Below are positions 9,740-19,490 of a stretch of 30,621 nucleotides of DNA, one piece after another. The notes below the pieces were generated by a model, which ran no database searches, was not told where the DNA came from, and saw only the letters and a list, made by a program, of their open reading frames with translations. Every line of letters begins with the position of its first letter. Within the stretch, counting starts at the first letter, position 1. Source of the DNA: Burkholderiales bacterium. Its GTDB lineage: Bacteria > Pseudomonadota > Gammaproteobacteria > Burkholderiales > Burkholderiaceae. Where the stretch lies: positions 1 through 30,621 of the forward strand of contig CANBUA010000012.1 of assembly GCA_947372535.1 (NCBI GenBank). The letters run 5' to 3'. The position numbers were made by a program, and so were the translations under genes.

Positions 9740-11339
9740 CGTCCTTGCCGGTCAGGCGCTTGGCCAGCTGGATGGACAGGCGGGTGCTCGTGCCGTAGAT
9801 CGACAGCTGCGGGTTGGCGCCGATGCTGGTCGGGAAGATCGAGCCATCGTGCACCGACACATTGCTCAACTGCCAATGCACCCCGTCGGGGCGGACCACG
9901 CCCAGGGCTTCGCTGCCGCCCATGCGACAGCCTCCCATCACGTGGGCACTCCCGGCGCCGGTGAGGAAGGGCTTCATGTCGAAGGCATTGATGCCGGCCT
10001 TGGCTTCGGCCCAGCTGTTGTAGTAGTGGCCTTGCTGGTGATACGGCAGCACTTTTTTCGCGCCAGCGGCGAACTGAATCTCAGCCATGGTCAGCAAGGA
10101 GCGGCGGAAGCCGTCCAGCACATAGGGCGTCAACTCGTAAGTCAGCAGCGGTGAGCCGTCCACGTTGAGCATGACCTTGCCACCCTGGGACTCAGGGTGG
10201 AATCCATCGCGCATCAGCGAGAGCAGCAATTGCGCATTCGGGTAGTTCTTGAAGCGCTCGGCCAAGTCGCCCGCCACGCCACCAAAGAGCACGCCCATCA
10301 GGCCGGGGTGCATGGGGGTGGCTTCCACCTTGAACCCGATCGGGCCATCGTGGGGCATGGTGTGGATGAAGTGATCCGAGTAAATGCTTTGCGGTGCGCC
10401 GGTCCAGCCCTCGATCTTCTCGTCGAACACGCCGGTCGAGAAGGCTACGGGGTGCAGGAAGGTGCGGGTGCCCAGGATGTCATGCGGATCAGGCGCCTTG
10501 GATCGCTTGAGCAAGGCTGGTGAGTTGATCGCACCGCCCGAGACCACGACATGCTTGGCCGTGATGCGCATCGACTTGTCGGAGACGCGGTCGCCATTGA
10601 GGCGCACACCCGAGCAGATCACGGCCTGGGCCTGGCCGTTCTTGATCTCCAGCGATTCGACGCGTGTCTGGTAGTACAGGCGCGCGCCAGCGGTCAGTGC
10701 CGTGGGGATCGTGGTGATCAGCATCGACTGCTTGGCATTGGTCGGGCAGCCCATGCCGCAGGAGCCGAGGTTCCAGCAGCCCTTGACATTGCGCGGGATG
10801 ACATCGGCCGACAAGTTGATCTTGTGGGCGCCGGTGCGCAGCAGCTCGTTGTTGGCGTTGGGCGCTGCCGCCCAGGGCGCCACACCCAGGCGCTGCTCGG
10901 CCTGTGCGAAGTAAGGCGCCAGGCCTGCTTCGGTGATGTCGCCCAGGCCGTAGTTGTCCTGCCAGTACTTGATGGTGCTGGGTGGCGTGCGGAAGGAGCT
11001 GGTCCAGTTGATGACCGTGGTGCCGCCGACACAACGCCCTTGAAGGATGGTGATGCTGTTGTCGATGGTCGAGCGCGTGGCGCCTTCCTGGTACAGCTGT
11101 GAATAGGCTTCGCTTTCCTTCTGGTTGAAGTCGCTGCTGGTGCGCAGCGGGCCTTCTTCGATCAGGATGACGTCCAGGCCGGCCCGGGTCAGGATCTCAG
11201 CCGTGATGCCGGCGCCGGCGCCGGAGCCCACGATGGCCACGTCGCAGCTGACTTGCTCGGGCAGGCCTTGCTCGCCGTTGAAGGTCTTCCAGTTGTGTTC
11301 TTTCTGGCCTTCACGGAATACATCAGGTAGTTTGCTCAT
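9726..11339 (-). CDS. GMC-family FAD-dependent dehydrogenase, large subunit
   Basis: This 537-residue glucose-methanol-choline oxidoreductase would oxidise an alcohol group using FAD. The FAD-binding motif is GSGAGAG at 38-44, followed by the acidic ribose-binding residue in VILIEEG. A second FAD-contacting stretch is GRCVGGTTVINW. The active-site His is His466 in SAHVMGGCRMGG, with Asn509 in GANPQLS, the usual GMC pair. CGMGCPTNAKQ is typical of membrane-bound GMC dehydrogenases related to the gluconate and sorbitol enzymes. It has no signal peptide of its own. Its ATG overlaps the stop of the upstream Tat small subunit by ATGA, so the pair is probably co-translated, co-folded and exported together. 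No cytochrome c subunit is adjacent, so the electron acceptor is unknown. The substrate is not deducible; the neighbourhood hints at a lipid or sterol alcohol. Confidence 0.87.
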   Translation of the reverse strand: MSKLPDVFREGQKEHNWKTFNGEQGLPEQVSCDVAIVGSGAGAGITAEILTRAGLDVILIEEGPLRTSSDFNQKESEAYSQLYQEGATRSTIDNSITILQGRCVGGTTVINWTSSFRTPPSTIKYWQDNYGLGDITEAGLAPYFAQAEQRLGVAPWAAAPNANNELLRTGAHKINLSADVIPRNVKGCWNLGSCGMGCPTNAKQSMLITTIPTALTAGARLYYQTRVESLEIKNGQAQAVICSGVRLNGDRVSDKSMRITAKHVVVSGGAINSPALLKRSKAPDPHDILGTRTFLHPVAFSTGVFDEKIEGWTGAPQSIYSDHFIHTMPHDGPIGFKVEATPMHPGLMGVLFGGVAGDLAERFKNYPNAQLLLSLMRDGFHPESQGGKVMLNVDGSPLLTYELTPYVLDGFRRSLLTMAEIQFAAGAKKVLPYHQQGHYYNSWAEAKAGINAFDMKPFLTGAGSAHVMGGCRMGGSEALGVVRPDGVHWQLSNVSVHDGSIFPTSIGANPQLSIYGTSTRLSIQLAKRLTGKDVTLV

Positions 11340-11875
11340 ATGACCATGGGGCCGGGGTAACCCGACAAGGACCAGTTTTCAGGGGTGGAGAAAAACATCA
11401 GCGCCGTGATGCCGCGGGTGGCCGCGAAAAGGGTGTGCTGTGCGGCGGAATTGGCCGTGCGCAGGTGATCGAGGGCCGCCAGGACCTGGGCGTCTGTGGC
11501 GTCTTCCCAGGAGGTCCACATGCCGCTGGCCAGGTAGCGCGTGGGCGCATTGGCCAGAGCGCCGACCAGCAGGCTCAGTTGCAGGCGCTTGGCCGACGGC
11601 ATGTCCTGGATGGCCTGACCCAGCCGGGTCAGATACACGTCCAGCGTGGCTTCGCGCTTGGCTGGATCCGTGGGCAGCATGGGGCCGACGATGGCGCTGG
11701 CCAAGGCCTTGAACACGGCGCGGCCGTGCGAGGTCATGTGAAGGTTGTCCTGGTCGAAACCACGCTGCCACCAGATGCTGCCACCCAGCGCGCCACCGAC
11801 GGCGGCGACGGCCAGGGCGGTCTTGAGGAACCAGCGGCGCTTGGGAGAGGAGGGGGAAACAGTGCCTGCGTTCAT
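11336..11875 (-). CDS. Tat-exported small subunit of the GMC dehydrogenase (gluconate 2-dehydrogenase subunit 3-like)
   Basis: The 179-residue protein begins with a twin-arginine signal: SPKRRWFLK followed by a hydrophobic Ala/Gly stretch (about residues 10-35). The rest is helical. Size, signal and position match the small subunit (subunit 3) of gluconate 2-dehydrogenase-type complexes, which carries the flavoprotein subunit through the Tat pathway. That role is inferred from the family and from the ATGA overlap with the GMC gene. The ATG at 11875 is the only start that gives a complete Tat signal, although the ribosome-binding site before it is weak. Upstream lies a 232-base divergent spacer shared with fadD, in which I found no convincing promoter pair. 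It has no heme or metal-binding motif. Confidence 0.8.
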   Translation of the reverse strand: MNAGTVSPSSPKRRWFLKTALAVAAVGGALGGSIWWQRGFDQDNLHMTSHGRAVFKALASAIVGPMLPTDPAKREATLDVYLTRLGQAIQDMPSAKRLQLSLLVGALANAPTRYLASGMWTSWEDATDAQVLAALDHLRTANSAAQHTLFAATRGITALMFFSTPENWSLSGYPGPMVI

Positions 11876-12107
11876 GCGGAATCATCCATTCACGGGCAAC
11901 TGCCCGGACCACAAATCATAAATGGAAACGGCTGATGCCAGATGGCCCCTGGCGTGAGGGGCTACCCGCAAGTGGCGTCCCTCCGTCAAAAATGCGCACC
12001 GAATTGTTGCAGAATGAATGTAATCGTGCGATGGCCCATGCATGGTGCGTACATGGTGGTGGTCTCGCGCTCATCAATCCCCTCAACGACTTTCAAGGAT
12101 TCCCGAC

Positions 12108-13796
12108 ATGCCGATCGACAAGCCCTGGCTGGCGAACTACCAACCTGGCGTTCCTCACGAGATCGACCCGGCGATCTATTCGTCGTTGGCGGATTTGCTC
12201 AATCAGGCCTTCAGGCAGTACGCCTCGCGGGATGCGGCCTCGTTCATGGGCGCGCGGGTAACCTTCGGAGCGCTGGACGAGTTGTCCAACGTCATGGGGG
12301 GCTGGTTGCAGTCGCTGGGCCTGCCCCAGGGCTCGCGCGTCGCGCTGATGATGCCCAACGTGCCGCAGTACATGGTGGCGATCGCGGCCGTGTTGCGCGC
12401 TGGCTATGTCGTGGTCAATGTGAACCCGCTGTACACGCCACGTGAACTGGAGCACCAGCTCAAGGATTCGGGTGCCCAGGCCATCGTCATTCTGGAGAAC
12501 TTCGCGCCCACGCTGCAGGCCGTGATCGAACGCACCGGCATCAAGCACGTGGTGCTGGCCTCCATGGGTGACATGCTGCCGTGGCTCAAGGGCAAGCTGG
12601 TCAATTTCGTGGTGCGCCATGTCAAGAAGATGGTGCCCGAGTTCTCGCTGCCCAACGGGCCGCAGTGCCAGGTCTTGCGCTTCAACGACATGCTGGCCAA
12701 GGGCCGGCAGGCCAAGTTCACGCCGCCCAGCATCAAGCCGGACGACGTCGCCTTCCTGCAATACACCGGCGGCACGACCGGCGTGTCCAAGGGCGCCACG
12801 CTGCTGCACCGCAATGTGATCGCCAACATCCTGCAATGCGAAGCCTGGTTCAGCCCGTCGCGCAAGGCTCTGGGCGCCGATCACCAGCAGGTGGTGGTGT
12901 GCGCTTTGCCGCTGTACCACATCTTCGCCCTGACGGCCTGCTACCTGGTGGGCGCGCGCCTGGGGAGCCTCAACATCCTGATCGCCAATCCTCGCGACAT
13001 CCCGGGCTTCATCAAGACCTTGCAGGGCTGGCAGGTCACCGAGTTCCCGGCCGTCAACACGCTCTACAACGGCCTGGTCAACCATCCGGATTTTGCCAAG
13101 CTCGATTTCTCCAAGCTGAGTGTGTCCAACGGTGGCGGCATGGCGGTTCAGCAGGCCACGGCCGACAAATGGAAGAAGGTCACGGGCTGCACCATCGTCG
13201 AGGGTTATGGCTTGTCGGAGACCTCGCCCGTGGTGACGGTCAACCGCCTGGACAGCACCGAGTTCACCGGTTCGATTGGCCTGCCCGTGCCGTCGACCGA
13301 AGTGGCCATCTTGGATGACGCTGGCCAGCCTGTGGCCCAGGGTGAGCCTGGCGAGATCAGTGTGCGCGGCCCGCAGGTGATGGCCGGCTACTGGGGCCGC
13401 CCGGACGAGACGGCCAAGGTCATGACGGCCGATGGCTTCTTCCGCACGGGCGATGTCGGCGTGATGAACGCGCAGGGCATGATCAAGATCGTCGACCGCA
13501 AGAAGGACATGATCCTGGTGTCGGGCTTCAATGTGTACCCCAACGAGGTGGAACAGGTGGTGAACCTGCACCCCGGCGTGCTGGAGTGCGCGGCCGTGGG
13601 TGTGCCGGATGCCAAGTCGGGCGAGGCCGTCAAGCTCTTCGTGGTCAAGAAGGATGCGGCTTTGACGGAGGAGGAGCTGGTGCGCTACTGCAAGGAGCAA
13701 CTCACCGGCTACAAGTGCCCGCGCTACATCGAGTTCCGCGATGACCTGCCCAAGACCAACGTGGGCAAGATCCTGCGGCGCGAACTGCGGGACGAG

Positions 13797-13811
<15 letters not shown>
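12108..13811 (+). CDS. fadD: Long-chain fatty acid--CoA ligase
   Basis: FadD activates free fatty acids to acyl-CoA via an acyl-adenylate, usually at the inner face of the membrane, feeding beta-oxidation or lipid synthesis. The 567-residue protein has the ANL-superfamily motifs in order: YTGGTTGVSKGAT (219-231) for ATP phosphate, GYGLSETSP (366-374), FRTGDVG (445-451), the hinge and fatty-acid signature DRKKDMILVSGFNVYPNEVE (463-482), and the catalytic Lys554 in NVGKILRREL. PLYHIFALT is typical of proteobacterial FadD. The ATG at 12108 is chosen because AAGGA lies 8 bases upstream; the open frame reaches back to 12042 without family similarity. It is alone on the plus strand and converges on the cholesterol oxidase. 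Its final Lys codons supply the T-run of the opposite terminator. Confidence 0.95.
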
Positions 13812-15586
<1,775 letters not shown>

Positions 15587-15720
15587 TCAGCGAGCGTTGA
15601 GGCAAAACTGACGGGGTGTCAGGCCCGTCCAGTGTGGGCACCCAGGCGTGCATTGATGGCGTTGATGTCGGCAACTGACAGGATGCATGGCGCGTGCTAT
15701 CCGCAGGAGGGCCTGATGGC

Positions 15721-16908
15721 TCAGTCGTGCAGGAACAGGCCCTGGAGGTCGCTCAGGAAATCGAAGCCCCTGGCGGTGGGCCAGACGTTCTGAAGATCAC
15801 GCTCGATGAGGCCTTTGGCCTGGGCTTGATCCAGTGCGACCTGGATGCTGGCAGGTGTCAGGCCAGTGCGCTCCTGAAAGCGGGCCAACTCGAAGCCGCC
15901 GCGCAGGCGCAGCGCGTTGAGCATGTACTCGAAGGGCCGGGCCTTCAAGGCAATCTCGTGCTCGTTGGAGCAGGCCTGGCCAGCCAATGCCTTGTCCATG
16001 TAAGTGACAGGTTCGCGCCAGCGCACCTGCCGGATGATCCGGTCCGGGAAACTGATCTTGCCGTGGGCGCCCGCGCCGATGCCGAGGTAATCGCCGAACT
16101 GCCAGTAGTTCAGGTTGTGCTGGCACTGGTGACCTGGGCGGGCATAGGCCGAGACCTCATAGCGCGACAGGCCCGAGCGCTCGGCTGCGTCGATGAGGTG
16201 GTCCAGCATGTCGAAGGCCGTGTCCTCGTCGGGCAGGTCACGCGGGGGCTGGTTGGCGAAGACCGTGTTGGGCTCGATGGTCAGGTGGTAGAGCGACAGG
16301 TGTGGCGGCTCGAAAGCCAGGGCCTGGCGGACATCGCTGTCCAGGTCGGCCATGGATTGGCCGGGCAAGGCATACATCAGGTCGATGTTGAAGGTGTCGA
16401 ACGCCTGGCGCGCTTCTTCGATGGCCGCTCTGGCCTGGTCGCTGTTATGCACCCGGCCCAGGGCCTTGAGCTTGGCATCGTCGAAGCTTTGCACGCCGAT
16501 GGACAGGCGGTTGACGCCCGCATCCCGAAAGCCTTTGAAGCGGTCTTTTTCGAAGGTGCCCGGGTTGGCCTCCAGCGTGATTTCGCAGCCAGCCTCCAGC
16601 GGCAAACGCGCTCGGATGTCGGCCAGCAAGCGGTCGATGCTGGCCGGCGAGAACAAGCTGGGCGTGCCTCCGCCGATGAAGATGGTGTGGATGCGACGGC
16701 CCCAGATTTGTGGGAGTGCCGATTCGAGGTCGGCCATCAGGGCGTCGAGGTAGCGGGCCTCGGGTAGGGACCCACCGCCTGCTCTCTCCTGGTTTTCGTG
16801 GGAATTGAAATCGCAATAGGGGCACTTTTGCAGGCACCAAGGCAGGTGCACGTACAAAGAAAGAGGGGGCAGCGCTGACAGGCTGCCCGGCCGCGACAAA
16901 GTGATCAA
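15721..16908 (-). CDS. hemW: Radical SAM heme chaperone HemW (coproporphyrinogen III oxidase-like)
   Basis: HemW is a radical SAM protein related to HemN that binds heme and delivers it to cytochromes; older annotations call it oxygen-independent coproporphyrinogen oxidase. The iron-sulfur motif CLQKCPYC gives Cys25, Cys29 and Cys32. Further signatures are FIGGGTPSL (SAM-binding region), EANPGT, RLSIGVQSFDD, DLMYALPGQ and LGIGAGAHG. No ATG fits: the frame extends to an ATG at 17034, but that would overlap rdgB by 130 bases and adds unrelated sequence. A TTG at 16908 overlaps the rdgB stop codon (TTGA) and has GGGGA 8 bases upstream, so it is the likely start and gives 395 residues, a normal length. 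The gene is probably translated by coupling to rdgB. Confidence 0.92.
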   Translation of the reverse strand: MITLSRPGSLSALPPLSLYVHLPWCLQKCPYCDFNSHENQERAGGGSLPEARYLDALMADLESALPQIWGRRIHTIFIGGGTPSLFSPASIDRLLADIRARLPLEAGCEITLEANPGTFEKDRFKGFRDAGVNRLSIGVQSFDDAKLKALGRVHNSDQARAAIEEARQAFDTFNIDLMYALPGQSMADLDSDVRQALAFEPPHLSLYHLTIEPNTVFANQPPRDLPDEDTAFDMLDHLIDAAERSGLSRYEVSAYARPGHQCQHNLNYWQFGDYLGIGAGAHGKISFPDRIIRQVRWREPVTYMDKALAGQACSNEHEIALKARPFEYMLNALRLRGGFELARFQERTGLTPASIQVALDQAQAKGLIERDLQNVWPTARGFDFLSDLQGLFLHD

Positions 16909-17537
16909 GCGTGCAGTCCCCAGTGCAAGGCCATGAGCTCGCGCATGCGCCGGCAGGCCAGGGCTCGGTGGCTGATCGCGTTCTTCTGCTCGGGCGACAT
17001 GCTGGCCGCCGAGCAGCCATGGATGGGCAGCCACAGCAAGGGGTCGTAGCCGAAGCCCTCCTGGCCTTGCGGGGAGTCCAGCAGCAAGCCGGCCCAGTGG
17101 CCTTCGGCGATCAAGGGCTCGGGGTCATCGGCGTGGCGCACGGCCACCAGCAGGCAGGTGAAGTGTGCCTGGCGCTCGGTCTGCCCATGCATCGCCTCCA
17201 GCAGCAGGGCATTGTTGGCCGCATCTGCTGCCTCACGAGGAACGCCCGCTGGGTGGCGGCCGGCGTCTTCGGCATAGCGCGCAGAACGGACACCTGGCAT
17301 GCCGCCCAAGGCCCGCACGCACAGGCCGGAGTCGTCGGCAATGGCGTGCCCGCGCCCCAGCTTGGCGGCATGGCGGGCCTTGGCCAGGGCGTTCTCGACG
17401 AAAGTGATATGGGGCTCGGGGGCTTCGGGGATGCCGATGGACCCTTGAGTGATCAGGCTCAGGCCGAGCGGGCTCAGCAGGGGCTGCAATTCACGCAGCT
17501 TCTTGCTGTTGTTGGACGCCAGGATCAGTCGCACCAT
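16905..17537 (-). CDS. rdgB: RdgB/HAM1 non-canonical purine NTP pyrophosphatase
   Basis: RdgB hydrolyses dITP, ITP and XTP to monophosphates, keeping deaminated purines out of DNA and RNA. The 210-residue protein opens with LILASNNSKKLREL, the substrate-binding N terminus. It carries FVENALAKARHAAK, the metal and catalytic stretch IADDSGLCVRALGG, GFGYDPLLWLP and the C-terminal SHRALA. ATG at 17537 matches the family N terminus; the open frame continues to 17804 but that part only mirrors the PP2C gene in another frame. It lies 20 bases after the PP2C stop and overlaps the hemW start by 4 bases. In Burkholderiales relatives rph commonly precedes rdgB; here there is no room for it. Confidence 0.95.
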   Translation of the reverse strand: MVRLILASNNSKKLRELQPLLSPLGLSLITQGSIGIPEAPEPHITFVENALAKARHAAKLGRGHAIADDSGLCVRALGGMPGVRSARYAEDAGRHPAGVPREAADAANNALLLEAMHGQTERQAHFTCLLVAVRHADDPEPLIAEGHWAGLLLDSPQGQEGFGYDPLLWLPIHGCSAASMSPEQKNAISHRALACRRMRELMALHWGLHA

Positions 17538-17557
17538 GCGGGCCTGCTTTCTGGCGC

Positions 17558-18493
17558 TCAGGGCTTTTTGCCTGAGGCTTGCGAGGATCGCCGGATGGCC
17601 TCGTTGATCTCGCGGATGGATCGTTCGATCTCGGCCTCGTCCAAATCGTCGGACTCGACCAGCTCGCCGGGCCCGCCGCCGCCGACCGTGGCCTGGATGG
17701 TGGAGGCAAAGACCTCCTCGCCCAAGGAATCGGTGGTGATGCTGGCCTTGGCCTCGTTGCTGGCCGACTCCCACTCCACCGAAAGCACCGTGACGTTGTC
17801 GCACTTGACGCCGCCTTGGCGCAGGGCTTCTTCGACCAGTTCGGGCACGGCGTCCGAGATGGCGCGGGTAGTCAGGTGGCGGGTGATGGTCTCATCCGAG
17901 ACGGTGCCCCACATGCCGTCCGAGCACAGCATGATGCGGTCGCCCTCTTGCAGCATCAGCGGGCCGGCGGTGTCGACCACCGGCTTGCCCGGGCTGCCCA
18001 GGCAGGTGAACAGCACGTTGCGGTTGTAGCGCTCGACCAGCGGCACCACCGTGGAGAGCGACTCCTGCAACTCGGAGTAGGAATGGTCACGCGTGCGGGC
18101 GATCAGCTTGTCGCCGCGGACCATGTACAGGCGCGAATCGCCGCAATGGGCCCAGTAGGCGATGTCGCCCTGGAGGATGCAGGCCACGATGGTCGTGCGC
18201 GGCGTGTCCATCAGGCCTTTTTCGCTGGCATAGCGCAGCAGTTGATGGTGGCCGGCCATGATCGCATCTTGCAAAAAGCGGATGGGGTCGGGCAGGGAAG
18301 GGCGGGCATCGCGCTGGAACAGGGCGGCGATGGTCTGCAGGGCCAGTTGCGAGGCCATTTCGCCCTCGGGGTGGCCGCCCATGCCGTCGGCGAGCGCGAA
18401 CAGGCCGGACTCCCGCGTGTAGCAGTAGCCCATGCGGTCTTCGTTCTTTTCGCGACCGCCCTTGCGGCTGACCTGGTAGACGGAGAACCTCAT
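17558..18493 (-). CDS. PP2C-family Ser/Thr protein phosphatase
   Basis: This cytoplasmic metal-dependent phosphatase likely reverses the action of the kinase encoded just upstream. All PP2C metal-binding signatures are visible in the 311 residues: Asp19 in KNEDRMG, Asp36 in LADGMGGHPEGE, AHCGDSRLY (117-124), Asp193 in LCSDGMWGTV, and Asp233 in CDNVTVL. RTRDHSYSE follows the standard order. Residues after about 245 form an acidic, probably disordered tail with a helical end (EIERSIREINEAIRR). There is no signal peptide or membrane segment. Its ATG overlaps the kinase stop codon (ATGA), so kinase and phosphatase are made together from one message. The target proteins are not known. Confidence 0.92.
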   Translation of the reverse strand: MRFSVYQVSRKGGREKNEDRMGYCYTRESGLFALADGMGGHPEGEMASQLALQTIAALFQRDARPSLPDPIRFLQDAIMAGHHQLLRYASEKGLMDTPRTTIVACILQGDIAYWAHCGDSRLYMVRGDKLIARTRDHSYSELQESLSTVVPLVERYNRNVLFTCLGSPGKPVVDTAGPLMLQEGDRIMLCSDGMWGTVSDETITRHLTTRAISDAVPELVEEALRQGGVKCDNVTVLSVEWESASNEAKASITTDSLGEEVFASTIQATVGGGGPGELVESDDLDEAEIERSIREINEAIRRSSQASGKKP

Positions 18494-19458
18494 GCTTTTG
18501 TGCCCGATTTCAGGTTTTCAATCTGCAGTTTGACGCGCTCGGAAAAACTCAGTTTGGTGTAGCGTCTCTCGGTCTCGCGCGCCAGCTCTTTTTGCAGCGC
18601 GAAGACGCTCTGCGGCCGTGCCAGGGGGTCCAGGGACATGCACCACTCCGTCACTTCCAGCAGGTTGTCAGAATAAACGTTGCGCAATCGAGAGAGCGAC
18701 AGGCTCAAACGGTCTTTTTCCAGCCGTTGCGGTGCATCGTTGGGCGGATAGCCCTGCATGCACGCGTAAATGCAGGCCCCGATGGCGTAGATGTCCGTCC
18801 AGGGGCCGAGCGAGCCATCGCGCCGGTACATCTCGGGCGCAGCAAAACCGGGCGTGTACATGGGGCGGATGAAGTTGCCTTCCTTGGACAGCACTTCCCG
18901 CGCGGCGCCGAAATCGAGCAACACGGCTTTGTTGTCGTTGGTGATGAAGATGTTCGCTGGCTTGATGTCCAGGTGCAGCATTTTGTGCTGGTGCACGATG
19001 CGCAGTCCACGCAGGATCTCGTCGAACAGTGACCTAATCGTCGATTCCCGGAAAACTTTGTCGCGCTTGAGGTCGCGCGCCGTGACGATGAAGTCCTGGA
19101 GGGTGTCGCCCTGCAGGTAGTTCATCACCATGTAGACGGTTTCGTTCTCGCGGAAGAAGTTGAGCACCGAGACCACGCTGGGATGCGAGATCTGCGCCAG
19201 CGAGCGGCCTTCTTCGAAGAAGCTTTTGAGCCCCAAGCGGTAGAGCGGTTGTTTGTCGGCCTTGACGCGTGGAATCAATTCACCGGCCGAGCGTTCGGCC
19301 AGGGAAGCGGGCAGGTATTCCTTGAGCGCTACCAGGCGTCGTTCGGGGTCTTCAGCGAGGTAAACGACGCCGAAACCACCGGCCGCCAGCTTCTTGATCA
19401 CCTGGTAGCCCCCCACGACGGTGCCCGAAGGCAACGGAGCAGGCTTGGGCTTTGACAT
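18490..19458 (-). CDS. Hanks-type Ser/Thr protein kinase
   Basis: The 322-residue protein is essentially a single kinase domain. It has a glycine loop at AAGGFGVVY (25-33), ATP-anchoring Lys46 in VALKEYLP, alpha-C Glu83, the catalytic loop HLDIKPANIF with Asp164 and Asn169, and DFG at 182-184. The usual HRD is HLD, which classes it as a non-RD kinase. The APE segment is present as GFAAPEMY (203-210), followed by DIYAIGACIY. No transmembrane segment or PASTA/sensor domain is seen, so it should be soluble. ATG at 19458 is chosen because the kinase fold starts there and it faces yicC 32 bases away. It is translationally coupled to the PP2C gene, forming a two-gene reversible phosphorylation switch upstream of rdgB and hemW. 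The signal it responds to is unknown. Confidence 0.92.
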   Translation of the reverse strand: MSKPKPAPLPSGTVVGGYQVIKKLAAGGFGVVYLAEDPERRLVALKEYLPASLAERSAGELIPRVKADKQPLYRLGLKSFFEEGRSLAQISHPSVVSVLNFFRENETVYMVMNYLQGDTLQDFIVTARDLKRDKVFRESTIRSLFDEILRGLRIVHQHKMLHLDIKPANIFITNDNKAVLLDFGAAREVLSKEGNFIRPMYTPGFAAPEMYRRDGSLGPWTDIYAIGACIYACMQGYPPNDAPQRLEKDRLSLSLSRLRNVYSDNLLEVTEWCMSLDPLARPQSVFALQKELARETERRYTKLSFSERVKLQIENLKSGTKA

Positions 19459-19490
19459 AATCGCGTTTTGTGTCGGCTGTGAAAGGTGAC

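Noticed and set aside
15589..15665. Short minus-strand peptide frame reading LSVADINAINARLGAHTGRA between the cholesterol oxidase and hemW
   Set aside because: It looks protein-like but has no start codon with a ribosome-binding site and a stop just upstream; too short to support as a gene or remnant.
17538..17804. N-terminal extension of rdgB
   Set aside because: The added residues translate the PP2C gene in a different frame and the family N terminus begins at 17537.
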